Shown here in pieces: positions 23,693 to 35,172 of a stretch of DNA of 64,000 bases. Location: positions 160,119,001-160,183,000 of the forward strand of contig JAUMIR010000001.1 of NCBI GenBank assembly GCA_030847615.1, written 5' to 3'. This DNA comes from Gambelia wislizenii. Lineage: Eukaryota; Chordata; Lepidosauria; Squamata; Crotaphytidae. Under the pieces are notes generated by a model. That model saw only the letters and a list, made by a program, of their open reading frames with translations, ran no database searches and had not been told where the DNA came from. Made by a program: the position numbers and the translations under genes. The stretch's first letter is position 1, and each line of letters opens with the position of its first letter.

Positions 23693-24261
23693 GGACTTTA
23701 TCAGACCAGTCAAATATAGTGACATAAGGATGCCTAATGATTGCAAAAGGGCACATGTACCAGACGACATTGCCCTTTCATGATCATATATTATTAATCA
23801 GCCATACTTTTTTGTTGACAGCCGAAGCTGTCAATTGATCTCCTGTGGTGATTTTCTGCCGCATTGTCAGTTTTTGAATCTGTGTGCAATTGTACTCACG
23901 TGAATGCAGTGTCAATGGGCAAACGCTTCTGGGTAAGATCATGACAGCCAGATAGGGGATGTTCTTTTTATGACCTCCCTATGTAATTGGAACTTTTAAC
24001 GTGTGTTTTGGTGCTTTTCTTAATGTTTTGTGTCATTATTTTATTTTTTGAAATTCCCACACTAGCATCTTCTTGCGAGAATCCGGGAGTTTTCAAACCC
24101 AGAAGTAAACAAAGCTCCATTTGTGCTCTATTACTGCCAAGGAAGCCTCATGGATGCTTCTCAAGCTAAGTGTAGCAAGTGGGGGGGTCTTTTGCTAGCA
24201 TGAAAACATCACAATTTATGCTGGCAAAATAACTTTTCTGGGATGTGATCTGTTAAAGTCC
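23693..24261. mobile_element. Harbinger-like MITE, GGACTTTATC family (copy 2)
   Basis: Left end GGACTTTATCAGACC and right end GATCTGTTAAAGTCC are inverted repeats bounding 569 bp. The core CATCTTCTTGCGAGAATCC is at about 24065-24084. It is colinear with copies 3 (37612) and, in reverse, 4 (47438). No clear target duplication remains (CTC and TTA). No transposase. Confidence 0.7.
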
Positions 24262-24900
24262 TTAATGATGTGGCTAGGATGGCCTACCTTTCATGCCCTT
24301 TCCAGTCTCTTTCCATTTGTGTCTTACCAATGGCACGTGTATGTGCTTTTCTAAGTGGCTCCACCAGGATGTTCTGCTTCATTAAAGTTTACCAAAGTAT
24401 GAACTTTCACAAATGGGCAGAAAGCACCTTATGGCAAACAGGTATTCATGTTATGATTGCAAGTGAACAGGGCTGGCCATACCATTAGATAGAATAAGAC
24501 AACCACCCTGCCAGCATATTTTGTGTGCCATGGGAGAGCAACAAATGGTTAATTAAATAATTTTTTATTGCTGTATTATCCTTTGCTAGGTCAAGAACGA
24601 GGGATCTGTGGGTCTGTCTGTTTTTGGTGTCAAAGTACCTTGTCTAGCTTTGGTTATTTATGTGCACTTTGATTAGGAAGGGTGACATCAGGTATCATTT
24701 GCCTACTGCTACTCTGCCTCAGGCAGCAAAATGTCTTGTCCTGGTGATAAGCTCAACTAAAGAAGTGGCCTGATAGAGAGGCTATACCAGGTGCCACTTA
24801 TAAACATAAATCTAGAGATTATAGCCAGAATCCTGTTGGACAGCTACGAATTCAAAACTACTGTTGTTATGGAGCTACAACCCCCCCAACCTCCAGTTAT
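24262..24900. other. No gene recognised
   Basis: Contains a decayed dispersed motif around 24700-24745 (CTCTGCCTCAGGCAGCAAAATG). No clear element ends. Confidence 0.4.
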
Positions 24901-24904
24901 CAGG

Positions 24905-25190
24905 AAGCCGCCACTATGATTGATGGGGGTCCATTCCCCTATTGCTCAGGAAGCATTCCCATACTCCCCTTCCATGAATGATCTCCAGTGCAACAGGACA
25001 AAGTGGGGTCCCTGTCACAATTCCCCCTCATGTCAGAGATTGCTTGCATGAGGAGAGAGTGGGGATGTCAGGAAACTGCTTCCTGACTGACAGAGGGATG
25101 AACCCCTGTTGGTCACAGCATCGGATTCCTGGTAAGAGGGGACTGGGAGATTTTCAAGGTCCCTACATGTCCCTAAACTAGGTGCTAAAT
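24905..25190. repeat. Partial copy of the CACTAAGGYAGTTGC foldback family
   Basis: Segments such as CCCTGTCACAATTCCCCCTC and GGAAACTGCTTCCTGACTGAC parallel the elements at 51741 and 57405. Termini are not preserved, so the boundaries are approximate. Confidence 0.35.
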
Positions 25191-25369
25191 GTGACGTGAA
25201 ACCCAAGGCAACCTACAAAACTCATCAGCTAACTTTACCGAACTGTTTAACCTGGCCGCCTCCACCCTCTATTCCTGCCACCTTCTTTATAGTTTCTTTT
25301 TGGTTCCCTTTTTACTCAAAGGGAACCTTCAGTAAAATGTTGAACCTTCTTAACCAAATATGTCAATGA

Positions 25370-25445
25370 TGTATGGTGTTTCACTGGTGTTGTGTTTCTC
25401 TGTTTCTCTGGTGTTGTGATGTGTGGTGTTTCTCTGGTAAGCATG
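25370..25445. repeat. Degenerate tandem GGTGTTTCTCTGG-type repeat
   Basis: GGTGTTTCACTGGTG, TGTTTCTCTGTTTCTCTGG and GGTGTTTCTCTGG recur within 75 bases, an imperfect local duplication. No function is inferred. Confidence 0.5.
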
Positions 25446-26067
25446 CCTTTGCCTGCCTGTATAATGAATGAATCATGAGGAATCTGGATGTTCTGAACAA
25501 ATAACAAAGGATTGATTTATTCAAGCATAAAGATGAAGTAACAGTGTAGCAGTCTGATGTTCATAAATGTGTTGGAATTACGTTGCAGGATATCACTATG
25601 CAGTGACCAATCATAAATATACTAGTTCACAGATGAAACTTTTGGTTATACTAACGCTTTGAGTTTTATCCCAGATTCATTCACCCTTTGTTTATTCAGA
25701 CTCCAGATTCAGACTTCCAACCACTGCACACAGTTTTCTTGAATTCAAACCTCACTCAGACTTCACACAGACTTAACCTGAAACACACACTAATTCTAAA
25801 CACAAACTGACAAACTCACAAACTGACTATCCTAACTGACATGCATACCTTCAATCATGCAGAAACCCCTCCCATTACAGTCTCCTGATCTGGGATTGGT
25901 TCCCTCCTGCTCACATCTCACATGAGATATTCCCTCATGCTCACATGAGATATTCATCCAGATTCATGCATGTCACACTAAATAGGGATTGTGAATATCA
26001 CACAGTTACAGTTACCTGGAGTTATGCATTCATAACTCCCCAACAGGATTTCAGACAATATCAATAC

Positions 26068-26106
26068 CATCACCATCACCATCACCATCACCACCACCAC
26101 CACCAC
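26068..26106. repeat. (ATC/ACC)n microsatellite
   Basis: A run of CATCAC units passes into CAC units immediately before the LINE tail at 26107. It may be the elongated 3' tail of that LINE. Confidence 0.85.
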
Positions 26107-26545
26107 ATTCTGCCTTTTTCTAAATAATGGCCCAAGGTGGCTTGGGATTATTAATAATCAATACAGATTAAAAACTATACAAACAGTTCAGTAAAAATGT
26201 ATAAATATATCAGTTATTTAAAAGGCAATTACACAACGTATAAAGTTAAAAACATGAAAATCCATCTCAATCAATGTATAAGAGCCTGATGGCATAAGAA
26301 TGTTTTCACTTGCTGGCAGAAGGAGAGCAAGGATGGGGCCATCCTGGCCTCTCTAGGGAGGGAGTTCCAAAGACTGGGATCAGCCACTGAAAGACCTTTC
26401 TCCTTGTTCCCACCAAATGAGCTTGAGAAGGTAGTGGGACAGACAGTAGGGCCTCTTCAGAAGACCTTAAAGCTCTAATGGGGCTCATAAAGGGTGATAC
26501 TGTACTTCAAATAGTCTGGACCTAAGCCATATATTTACTGTATAC
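26107..26545 (-). mobile_element. LINE family X, 3' region
   Basis: Minus-strand 3' end. The body includes GGGAGGGAGTTCCAAAGAC, ATCAGCCACTGAAAGACC and, at its upstream limit, GACCTAAGCCATAT, matching the copy at 16771-17195. The tail side is A-rich on the plus strand. Confidence 0.65.
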
Positions 26546-26559
26546 ATATGACCTTATTC

Positions 26560-27336
26560 CTCAGATTTGTTGGGTGTGCTCTTCATTTATACCAGTCTTT
26601 ACCAATATATATTTTATTCATTTTTCCAGTAGTTATAATCATCAATAGACATCAGTAACAAGAACATTCACATAATGATACTCACATTATTAACCTACAT
26701 TACATTTCCATTTGACTGTACCACCGTGTGCCTGTATAAGATTTATTCTGTGTTTATTTCCAGCCCACCCCATTCCTTCCATCTTGACTTCCTCTGTTAA
26801 AATGAAAACCTCTAGGATTTTCAACTGTTATATATTCGATTTCTGTTTCTACATATCCAATATCACATTCTTTGTATAATCTATATCCTTCTACTCTTTC
26901 TAGTCATTTTTCTTCACCTTTCAGTTGTCTCCTTCCAATACCTCTCCTTTGTGCTATTCTAGTTATTCTCCTTCTCTATTGACCCTTTCCATCTTTTTCT
27001 TTCTTATCTATTTTTCCAGTAATTAATTGCTGGTGACCAATCACCTTCCACATGTTCCACATGCCTCTTGTTTATCATATGTGTCAGTTTATCATTATCC
27101 AACATTTCCATCAGTTTGTTTAACCAGTCCTCAATTGATGGTGCTTCTGCAGCTTTCCATTTCACTGCAACTTTGATCCTTGCTGAAGTAACTTCATATA
27201 ATATTATCCGCCAATATTTCTTTTCATCTTTCTTTTTTAATATTGCCGTCATGTTTAATACATACAACTTAGGGTCCAATGGGTATTCAATAATAAAGAT
27301 TTTCTTCATTACTTTATGCACTTTAATCCAAAACTT
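26560..27336 (-). pseudogene. L1 LINE fragment B, ORF2 C-terminus and 3' UTR
   Basis: On the minus strand the frame ending near 27004 encodes the C-terminal part of an L1 ORF2 protein, with blocks YWRIILYEVTSARIKVAVKW, IEDWLNKLMEMLDNDKL and HMINKRHVEH. It covers the same ORF2 region as part of fragment A, so it is a separate copy. Below 27004 the sequence is degenerate 3' UTR. The 5' truncation abuts a T-rich tract near 27336, the A-tail side of fragment A. No catalytic domain is included. Confidence 0.7.
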
Positions 27337-27337
27337 T

Positions 27338-30300
27338 TTTAAAAAAATATTTTTATTATTACTATAATTACATACACCATCTATTGTCAATTGCTCATAA
27401 ATATAATAATCACATTACATGACTTACAGAGCACGTATTTAGAAAATATATATATAGTACTTTTCCCTCTCTCCCATATTCCCTCCCTCCTCCTTTTAAA
27501 CAAATATTTTAAGTCATCTTGTTTGTACATAAGTTCTTCCTGTGAATAAAGGTTTCAGCTTCTAACTCAACCCCAATAACCTTTGTTATCTTAACTTAAC
27601 AGAGAAAGCAAGTCTTCCTCATTTTCTTCTTCCATCTTTTAGGGGTTTTTTTTCAGTCACTGTGTACCATAATTCATATGAATAATCTAAATAAATTTTT
27701 AGAATTTAAATCCAAAAGTCATATTTTCCCCATAATTAGTAAATAAATATTTCCATAGTGATTCCCAGTATTTTATAACTGCAAGAGAAATGTAGAGAGC
27801 AGAACAAGGAACTCTACGTAACATTTGGCAACCTCACCAAAGGCTTTGACACTGTGAGTAGAAAAGGTCTGTGGCAGATCCTGGAAAGACTAGGATGTCC
27901 CCCCAAATTCCTTAAAATGATTATCTTGCTACACGAGGGCCAGCGCGGTCAAGTCAGATATGGCGATGCTCTTTCAGAGCCCTTTCTAATAACTAATGGA
28001 GTGAAGCAAGGTTGTGTTCTTGCTCCAACTATATTTACAATTTTCTTCAATCTGCTCCAAAGGGCTCTGGCAGAGCTCGAAGAAGAAGATGGCATCTATA
28101 TACGTTACCGTACTGATGGTAGCATGTTTAACTTAAGCCGTCTGAGGGCTCGCACTAAGACTTTAAACTATCTAGTCCGTGAGCTGCTCTTCGTTGATGC
28201 TGCTGCCCTTGTTGCCCACACAGAAGCAGCTTTGCAGCATCTAACATCCTGCTTCGCAACAGCTGCAGAGCTGTTTGGGCTGGAAGTCAACCTGAAGAAA
28301 ACAGAAGTTCTTTACCAGCCTGCACCACAGGACGAACACCACCATCCCCACATTGCTGTTGGCAACTCTGGGCTTAAGTCCATTCAGCAGTTCACCTACC
28401 TGGGAAGCATCTTCTCCTCAGATGCCAAGATTGACAAAGAGATTGATCACAGATTAGCAAAGGCATATAGCATATTTGGAAGACTTTACAAAAGAGTCTA
28501 GAGTAACAGACACCTGAGGGAAAGCACAAAAATCAGTGTGTATAGAGCCATTGTACTGTCTAGTCTCCTTTACGGGTCTGAAATATGGGTCACCTATCAC
28601 CACCACTTACGACTCCTCAAACGTTTTCATCAGCGCTGTATATGTACAATCCTAAATATACACTGGACTATGTGACAAATGTTTGCTGTCCTTGAGCAAG
28701 CAGGGATCACCAGCACTGAGGCCATGATATTGAAAACACAGCTGCGCTGGGCAGGGCACATTTCTAGGACGGAGGACCATTGCCTCCACAAAATAGTACT
28801 CTACGGTGAACTCACCACGGGTCGGCGTAAGAGCGGTGCTCCAAAAAAGTGATACAAGGATTCCCTGAAACAACATCTCAGGCTCGGCCAAATTGATCAC
28901 CAACAATGGTCCGCCCTGGCTTCACATCGGGAGGCATGGAGACGCACTATCCACAATGCTGCAGCTTTATTTGAGAACTCAGGCTGAACAAGTCTTGAAG
29001 AGAAACATCAATGCAGAAAGAATCACAATCCAGAAACGTCACCCAAGGAAACCCTCTGCTGTGTTTTCTGCAACCGGACTTGTTTATCTTGGATTGGCCT
29101 TTTCAGTAATCAGCACACTTGCAGAAAGCATGGGATGAGTCCTTCCTGAATCTTTGTTTGTGAAGAAAAGCCAGAGAGACAAACCTTTTGCTTGGTTTAC
29201 CCTACAATTTATGTGTATTTTTATCCATCTCTGCTAATTCTATTATTTCCTCAATCCATTCGTCTTTTTTTGCCACCTTATCAGATCACCAATATTTAGC
29301 AAGAAGTATTCTTGCTGCAGTTATCATATACCAATATTTTCTCTCTATTTCTTTTCCCGCATTCCTTTCAAAAGGAGAAATTCCTAAAAGGAAAAATTCT
29401 GGTCAAAAACTTTTTAATTATCACACAGTTAGACCACATTTGGTACCTCAACCCCATCTCTTCTTTACACCTCCAACATTTGTTCTCTTTTAGTTTAAAT
29501 ATTCTACTCTTTCTGAGCGGAGTGAGATACCATCTGTTCACAATCTTGAAATGATTTTCCTTTAAGTCCTGTGATGCTGTAAATGAGTTGGTTTTTCCCC
29601 CATGCATTATCCCATTCTTCTAATGCTGTATTCTCTCCAATATCATTGGCCCATCATATCATCATATCTTTGATTGTTTCCATCTCTAGTTCTCTTGATA
29701 GGAGAAGCTTGTAGAATTTTGTTATTTTCTTTTTATTTTGTCCCCAGAATATAGACTCTAGCTCATTTTCTTTTGCTACAAAGTTGTATTTTTTCACGTC
29801 TTCTTTGTATCTGTTGCTCAGCTGATGATATGTGAACCAGTGCACCTTATTAACAGTTTCTTCTAACTCTTCTCTGGATTCTAGTATCGGTGTTGGTCCC
29901 TCACTTTGTTGCAAGCAGGTGTTTATATCTTATCCATTCTCCTTCTGCTTTCCATCTTCCTAGGAACACTTCCTAGGAATACCCACAACGGCATTTGTAT
30001 ATAAATTTTTTTGTTTTATTTGTTGCCATATTCTTAATAGCGCTTTCCTTAGATAATGGTTTTCAAAATCCTTGTTCACTTTTGCTTTGTCGTACCATAA
30101 GTATGCATGTATGCCGAATCTAGTATGTGCATTCTCTAAGTTTAGGAGTCTGGGTTTTCCAGTTTAATTCACTCCTGAATCCAAGAGCACACACCTTATA
30201 ATAGTTTTTTTTAAATGTCTGCCATATCTATTCTGCCACTGATCCTCTGGTCCAGTAACATCGTCCATTTAATTCTAGCCTTTCTTCCTCTCCATATAAA

Positions 30301-30815
30301 GTTTTTTAAAGTCCATGTTCCAATCTGTGAGAGTTTTTCCATAGTCAAAATTGGAAGATTCTGGAAGAGGAATATGAATTTGAGTAATACAGTCATTTTT
30401 ATAGATTCCACTCTACCTAGCAAGGAGATGTTCATTGTTCCCCATCTTTCCAGATCTTTCCTCACCATTACCCATAGCTTCTTATAATTATTTTCGAACA
30501 GATTTATATTCCTTTTACTGATCCATACTCCCAGATATTTTATTCTTTTTTTCTATTCTGCATCCTGTTTTGCTTTTGATTTGCTCTTCCTCTGTCTTAG
30601 TAATATTTTTTGTTATTATCCCTGTTTTATCTTTATTGATTTTGAATCCAGAAAATTTGCTAAAGTCATGAATTATTTCCATCAATGTTTTTATATTGTT
30701 TAAAGGATTTTCTAATGTAATAACTAAATCACCTGCAGTTTGTACGCCTGTCCTTTCCATTTTGTGCCCCAATTTACACCACTCTTTAAGCAAGTCAATG
30801 CTGAAGCAAAGTAAC
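27338..30815 (-). pseudogene. L1 LINE fragment A, ORF2 and 3' end, interrupted by RTE
   Basis: Read on the minus strand from 30815 down, broken frames give L1 ORF2 in order. First comes the reverse transcriptase motif C region, where the catalytic ADD reads AGD (followed by LVITLENP). Next are FKINKDKTGIITKN, then SLLGRVESIKM with FQNLPILTMEKL, then the region with HWFTYHQLSNRYKEDVKK, then RWYLTPLRKSRIF and a cysteine pair CWRC near 29420-29450. The frame reaches MDKNTHKL near 29220, is broken by the RTE-like insertion (27782-29178) and appears to resume with VIKYWESLWKYL at about 27710-27780, followed by a 3' UTR ending near 27338. Many stops and shifts make it a dead copy. Confidence 0.75.
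27782..29178 (+). pseudogene. RTE-like LINE: dead reverse transcriptase and C-terminal zinc-knuckle region
   Basis: The frame opens in the middle of the reverse transcriptase (EQNKELYVTFGNLTKGFDTV) and stays open to a stop at 28499-28501. Domain motifs are visible: motif A, usually F-x-D-L-T-K-A-F-D, reads FGNLTKGFD, so its catalytic Asp is Asn. Motif B is NGVKQGCVLAPTIF. Motif C, expected FADD, reads FVDA and has lost catalytic Asp. LGLEV-type and FTYLGSIFSSDAKIDKEI blocks follow. After the stop the same frame continues (ISVYRAIVLSSLLYGSEIWV, LRWAGHISR, IVLYGEL) with further stops. It ends in a C-terminal region with cysteines and histidine (FCNRTCLSWIGLF). The 3' end at CCAGAGAG is shared with the copy at 46098. 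It lies head-on inside L1 fragment A. The clade (RTE-type) is inferred from the protein motifs. Confidence 0.85.
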
Positions 30816-31960
30816 TCTTTCTACATTTAGAGAACTATCTTCATTCTTTGCTATGTTCCTCCAGTGGTGTCTAGTGTACAGCTGGCATTCTCTGGTGGTA
30901 TTTTTCTTTGTGCCAGAGGGTTTTATTTTTTTACAGACAGCTAGCTTGTAATCTAATTCATGTCAATTAGCAATCAGTGCAGACAAAAGCTCTCTTACTC
31001 CTTTCACAAATGTAAGGCCCAATAAATCTGGCATGTGCTCCATCAGCACATCTGCTGAGGATTCCCTCCCCTGCTTCATTTTTCTGATCATGAAAGCTAC
31101 CATCTGTAGCTGATATCAGTAGATCAGCTCCAGAGAAAATCCTTTTTACATTCCACCTTAATTTTTTAAAAAAATCTCTTTTCCACTCCAAGGCAATTTA
31201 TCCTGATTCATGTATGGGAAAGGAACTAAGCCTTGGAAAAGGGATCCCTCCCACTTTGCTTGAATCAAATCATTAGACTTCAGAAAAGGAACTGTCAGGC
31301 TGATGACAAAATGGGATTTGCCTGTCAGCCCTTACTACCTTCCGAGAGAGCTGTCTTATTTCAGATACTTGTCTGGTGTTATGGTTGGTTCTCAAAAAGC
31401 AGTTTTGGAATGGGCCTGTTCATTTTCCAGATTACACAAATGAAGCAGGAAGGGATTGAATTCTGGATCCATTGATCTCAGTTATATGAAGATCAAGTAA
31501 TCTTCTTCCAACTGGACTTTCTGTTCTTCCTCTTGTTGTTAATATAGGCAATACTCTCCTGCCTGCCACAGTATGCACATTTCAGCCATTTCTTTGATAT
31601 CCATTAAGAGATAAACAATCTTTCTTTCCTCCTCTTCTTAGACCCAGCCTCTTCTTAGACTCAGCACTGTCTGGCGGTTAACCATGTTTATATATCTTTA
31701 TTATTATTATAAAGGATTACAAATATTTTAAGGTCTTAAGTTCAAGGGATCCCCCCTGGCTTTGCTATCACAAGATTTGTTTTCACTAATCCAATGCAAT
31801 ATTAAATATTACATGGCTGAAAGGGCACAAATTAAAATATAACAATCAAGACATTTGATGACCAACACACAAAATAACGAAGCCAGACACATAGAATCAT
31901 AGAATCATAGAATTGCAGGGGCCACTTTATTTATTCTATCATCTATTTAATCTTTATTCC
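30816..31960. other. No gene; tiny CR1 tail
   Basis: Mostly unrecognised sequence. At 31890-31912 the string ATAGAATCATAGAATCATAG is the complement of the CR1 terminal repeat and is a truncated minus-strand CR1 end. A (TTA)n stretch at 31699-31712 may be another LINE tail. Confidence 0.45.
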
Positions 31961-31965
31961 TTGGG

Positions 31966-32640
31966 ATATGCAAACTAGGGGGGGAGACCCAATGCGGAAA
32001 AAGCTGGAGCCGATGGTCTCACCCAGACCTACCTCTCAGCTTCCCTGGGCAAAACACCTGAGCCCTAGGGTGTTTCTCATCAATTGGGCTACTCCCCCCC
32101 AGGCACCATCTGCTGAAAGGCAGAACTCCATGACAAGACACCTCAAGTCACATGACTTCTGGCAAGGGCTCAGCCCTTGGGAAGGCCTCAAGGATAGTCT
32201 ACTCTCCATCCCCCAGTCGCATGATCTGCAAGGGTAGTTTGATAGAGCCATCCTTCACCCAAAAGGGGTGTCATTGGTGTACACTGAACACCCCATCTCC
32301 CCCACAACCTTCCAGGTGACTACCTATTTATAACGCTACCTGAAGGTCAAATTTACAATTCCTTTGCAACAGTGTGGGGTAGGCAAAAAATCCAGTGGAA
32401 AAGGGGGGGGAAATCCTACCCAGCCCATAAGCATCCAGTAAACTCACACTCTGACAGAGGCGGGAGGGTCAGTTGAATTGAAGCAAAAGAAGAAGAGGGA
32501 GGGTGGGCTCTGTTAAATTACCTCAAATCCACCCCAAACCTCCTACGTCATGGCACAAGGTGCCATGATCAAATTAAAGATCTCTGATCATGTAAGGCCA
32601 TCGAAGCACCTCCCCTCACACAATGCTACGCTGTGCTGGG
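31966..32640. other. Unrecognised moderately GC-rich stretch
   Basis: Begins CTAGGGGGGGAGACCCAATGC and contains C-rich and G-rich tracts and potential short inverted pairs such as GGCACAAGGTGCC. It has the look of a transposon 5' region or LTR, but no termini or domain could be identified. Confidence 0.3.
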
Positions 32641-33052
32641 TGGGAGAGGTGTTCAATTTTAAAATTCTTTAAATCACTTATAGTTTTTAAGAGTTGAATA
32701 ATTATCTATCCTGGGGGAAAAGCTAGTAAAAGTTGAGGGTTTTTTTTTTAAAGGAAGATACTTATTTCTTCATCAATACGCTGTCTGAAAAGTACACTTA
32801 AGCTGCAATCTTATTTATATAGGACTAAGTTCTACTGAACTCAAAAGGACTGACTTCTGACATGACATGTATAGAAATTATCTGTTAGATTGGGGCGGGC
32901 ATAGCATGATGCTGAACCCTGCCTTTGTGCCCCCTGAAACCCTGCACTAGTGCCACAAAGCTCCCCAACACCCCCATTAAAAAATTACTGTAATTTTTGG
33001 TCACTTTTTGCCCCCAAACCATGCAGAAAGCTCCCACAAAACATGGGAAGAC
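32641..33052. other. No gene; decayed repeat
   Basis: About 32801-32900 carries a dispersed motif (AGTTCTACTGAACTCAAAAGG) related to repeats at 6700 and 44340. Nothing else is recognised. Confidence 0.35.
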
Positions 33053-33055
33053 ATA

Positions 33056-33386
33056 GGACTTTTTCGGATGGCGATTTGTAATGCAAGAAGGCTCATCCCT
33101 CTTGCGAGGCTGCTGCGTGGCATGGGGACCATTTCAGATGACGCCGTCCCCCTGCCAATTCTGTCCCGGAAAAGCTGGGAGGCTGCAGCACCATATTTGG
33201 CCATTTCCTAATCACAGTCAACTTCCGTGATCAGGAAATGGCCAAATATGGCACTGCAGCCTCCCAGCTCTTCTGGAACAGAATCAGCAGGGGAATGGCG
33301 TCATCCAAAACGGTCCCCCTGCTGTGCAGTAGCCTCGCAAGAGGGATGAGCCTTCTTGCATTACAAATTGCCATCCAAAAAAGTCC
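33056..33386. mobile_element. 331-bp hairpin MITE (copy 1)
   Basis: Termini GGACTTTTTCGGATGG and CCATCCAAAAAAGTCC. Target duplication ATA (33053-33055 and 33387-33389). The two arms, each about 155 bp, are complementary with roughly one mismatch in eight, around a loop near AGTCAACTTCCGTG. The arms carry CTCTTGCGAGGCTGCTGC. No coding capacity. Its length is identical to the copies at 48247 and 60444. Confidence 0.9.
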
Positions 33387-33530
33387 ATAGAAAATATCAC
33401 CAGCCTATTCCCAGAACTCCATACAGGTATTCCTCAGTCAATGAAGCAAACATGTTAGTGGGCTTTATTTCTTTAACAGAAGCTTTAGTATCAGAGGTAG
33501 AAATAGCATGGGAAGAATAGGGAGAGGTTT

Positions 33531-33815
33531 CCATGTGTGTATGCATGTGCCTTCAAGTTGTCTGTTGGCTTCTGGTGACCCCATGAATTTCGCAAGGCTT
33601 TCATAGGCTAGGTATACTCAGAGATGGTTTTGCCAGTTCATTCCGCTGAAATATATCCTACAGCACCTGATATGTACTGGTGGTCTCCCATCCAGGTACT
33701 TGGATAGAAGACAGCCAGTGAATATCAGGTGCTGTAGGCTATATTCCAGTGCTGACCCTGCTTAGCTTCCAAGATCAGGTGGCATCTGATGCGTTTAGGG
33801 TATTTAGTCCCACAA
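33531..33815 (-). mobile_element. 5S rRNA-derived SINE with inverted internal duplication
   Basis: The minus-strand head contains the complement of 5S rRNA (GACCCTGCTTAGCTTCCAAG and, further in, GGTCTCCCATCCAGGTACT). The tail contains GTGCCTTCAAGTTGTCTGTTG, shared with the copy at 16482. Unusually, 5S sequence is also present in the opposite orientation: ACTTGGATAGAAGAC followed by AATATCAGGTGCTGTAGGC at about 33700-33740 is the complement of CCTACAGCACCTGATAT at 33657-33673. The result is a hairpin inside the SINE, as if copying switched template strands. Confidence 0.8.
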
Positions 33816-34160
33816 AACTAAAACAGAAAACAAAAACAGCAGTTCAACAATTTTCAGCAAACTTTTTCTTCAAAACTAAACATTATGCACATGTGAAATG
33901 AAACAACCCAATTAGGTAAGCCTTGCAGAAGTATGTTAAAAAAAAATGAATCTTCTAGAGAACATTTGAAAGCTTCTTCCAAAACACATCCCAGGATGAT
34001 GTTTTTTTCTTTTAAAAGTCTCCACTTTTCTTATGATTTCCATTTCAGCAGTGAAAATTCTAGATCCATACTTTTTTTTAACATGCCAGGGTAGCTGATG
34101 AGGCAGGCTAATCTGCTTCCCCCCTTTTTTTCTTCCTGTTTTGCTCTTCACACACACTAA

Positions 34161-34384
34161 GGAGATTTTCACACTACACTGTTACAGTGTTACTATTCCA
34201 CTTTAACTGCTCTGGCTTCCTCCTGTGGAATTCTGGGGTTTGTAGTTTAGGGAGGCCTAAGAGCTCTCTGGCTGAGAGTTGTTAATGCCCCTCCCTAAAC
34301 TGCAAATCCCAGGATTCCACAGGAGGCAGCCATAGAAAATAAAGTGGAATAGTAAAACTATAAGAGTGTAGTGTGAAAATCTCC
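34161..34384. mobile_element. 224-bp hairpin MITE
   Basis: Termini GGAGATTTTCACACTACACTG and its complement ending GTGTGAAAATCTCC. Flanks TAA (34158-34160) and TTA (34385-34387) fit a TWA duplication with one change. The arms carry GGAATTCTGGGGTTTGTAGT and ACTGCAAATCCCAGGATTCC. Confidence 0.9.
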
Positions 34385-34387
34385 TTA

Positions 34388-35169
34388 GTAAGTGATTCTG
34401 GAAGTGTTTTCTTACCTTACATGCCGGACATGCTGGACATAAGCTCACACAGTTACAGTGTGATCGCCTAGAGTAGAATCCCATTCTTTCCCAGGTCAAG
34501 TTTTATTGCCTTGTTTACTATAGACATGGCACTGCAACCCATGACTGAGGACTTTTTCAAACGGAGTAAAAAAAACCCAGAGGTGGTCAGGAGAAGAATG
34601 TGGCTGTAAGAAGACAGTGTAAAAGGAGCTTCCCTTGTCAGTTGTGTTAACAGAGGTATACCTGTATTACCTCAAAATGCCTCCATTTTCCTCTGCGGCC
34701 CCTCTCAAAATGTCAACAGAAAGTGATGTGACATCACTTCCTGGTACCATTTTAAGAGGGGCCACAGAGGAAAGCAGATGTTTTTGGGCTTGCTTTGGTA
34801 AGGGGTTCAGCCTGAGGGAGCAAAGACACAAACACTTCTGATGCCTGTAAATCTACCACATTGATAAATGAAGTGTTCATCACAATCTATAATCCCATAT
34901 ATTCATTTCCCAAAGAATGAAAAAGTTGCTAACATGCTCTACCAGGCAGAATTGATTTCTAAATAGCTGCAGCCAAGGGAAATATCTAGACATACGGAAA
35001 ACAGCTGGACCATTTTTTAAAAAAAACCTAACACATCAATTACTGTTTAAACTGTAACACACCCTTAGTTATAGTGATGAAGAGGACTAGAGGATTAAGC
35101 AAGATGTAAATGCATAACTAAAATCTGCCCCAAACTTTTTGCTTTTCATTTATGCAGGCACAAATGAAC
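34388..35169. other. No gene; small inverted pair
   Basis: CCTCTGCGGCCCCTCTCAAAATG (34693-34715) pairs with CATTTTAAGAGGGGCCACAGAGG at about 34747-34769, forming a small foldback with AAGTGATGTGACATCACTT in its centre. Otherwise no feature is recognised. Confidence 0.45.
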
Positions 35170-35172
35170 TTA

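Noticed and set aside
26068..26106. Poly-histidine coding sequence
   Set aside because: The run of His codons is a CAT/CAC microsatellite next to a LINE tail.
33531..33815. Functional 5S rRNA gene
   Set aside because: The 5S-like portion is diverged, rearranged and fused to a SINE tail on the minus strand.
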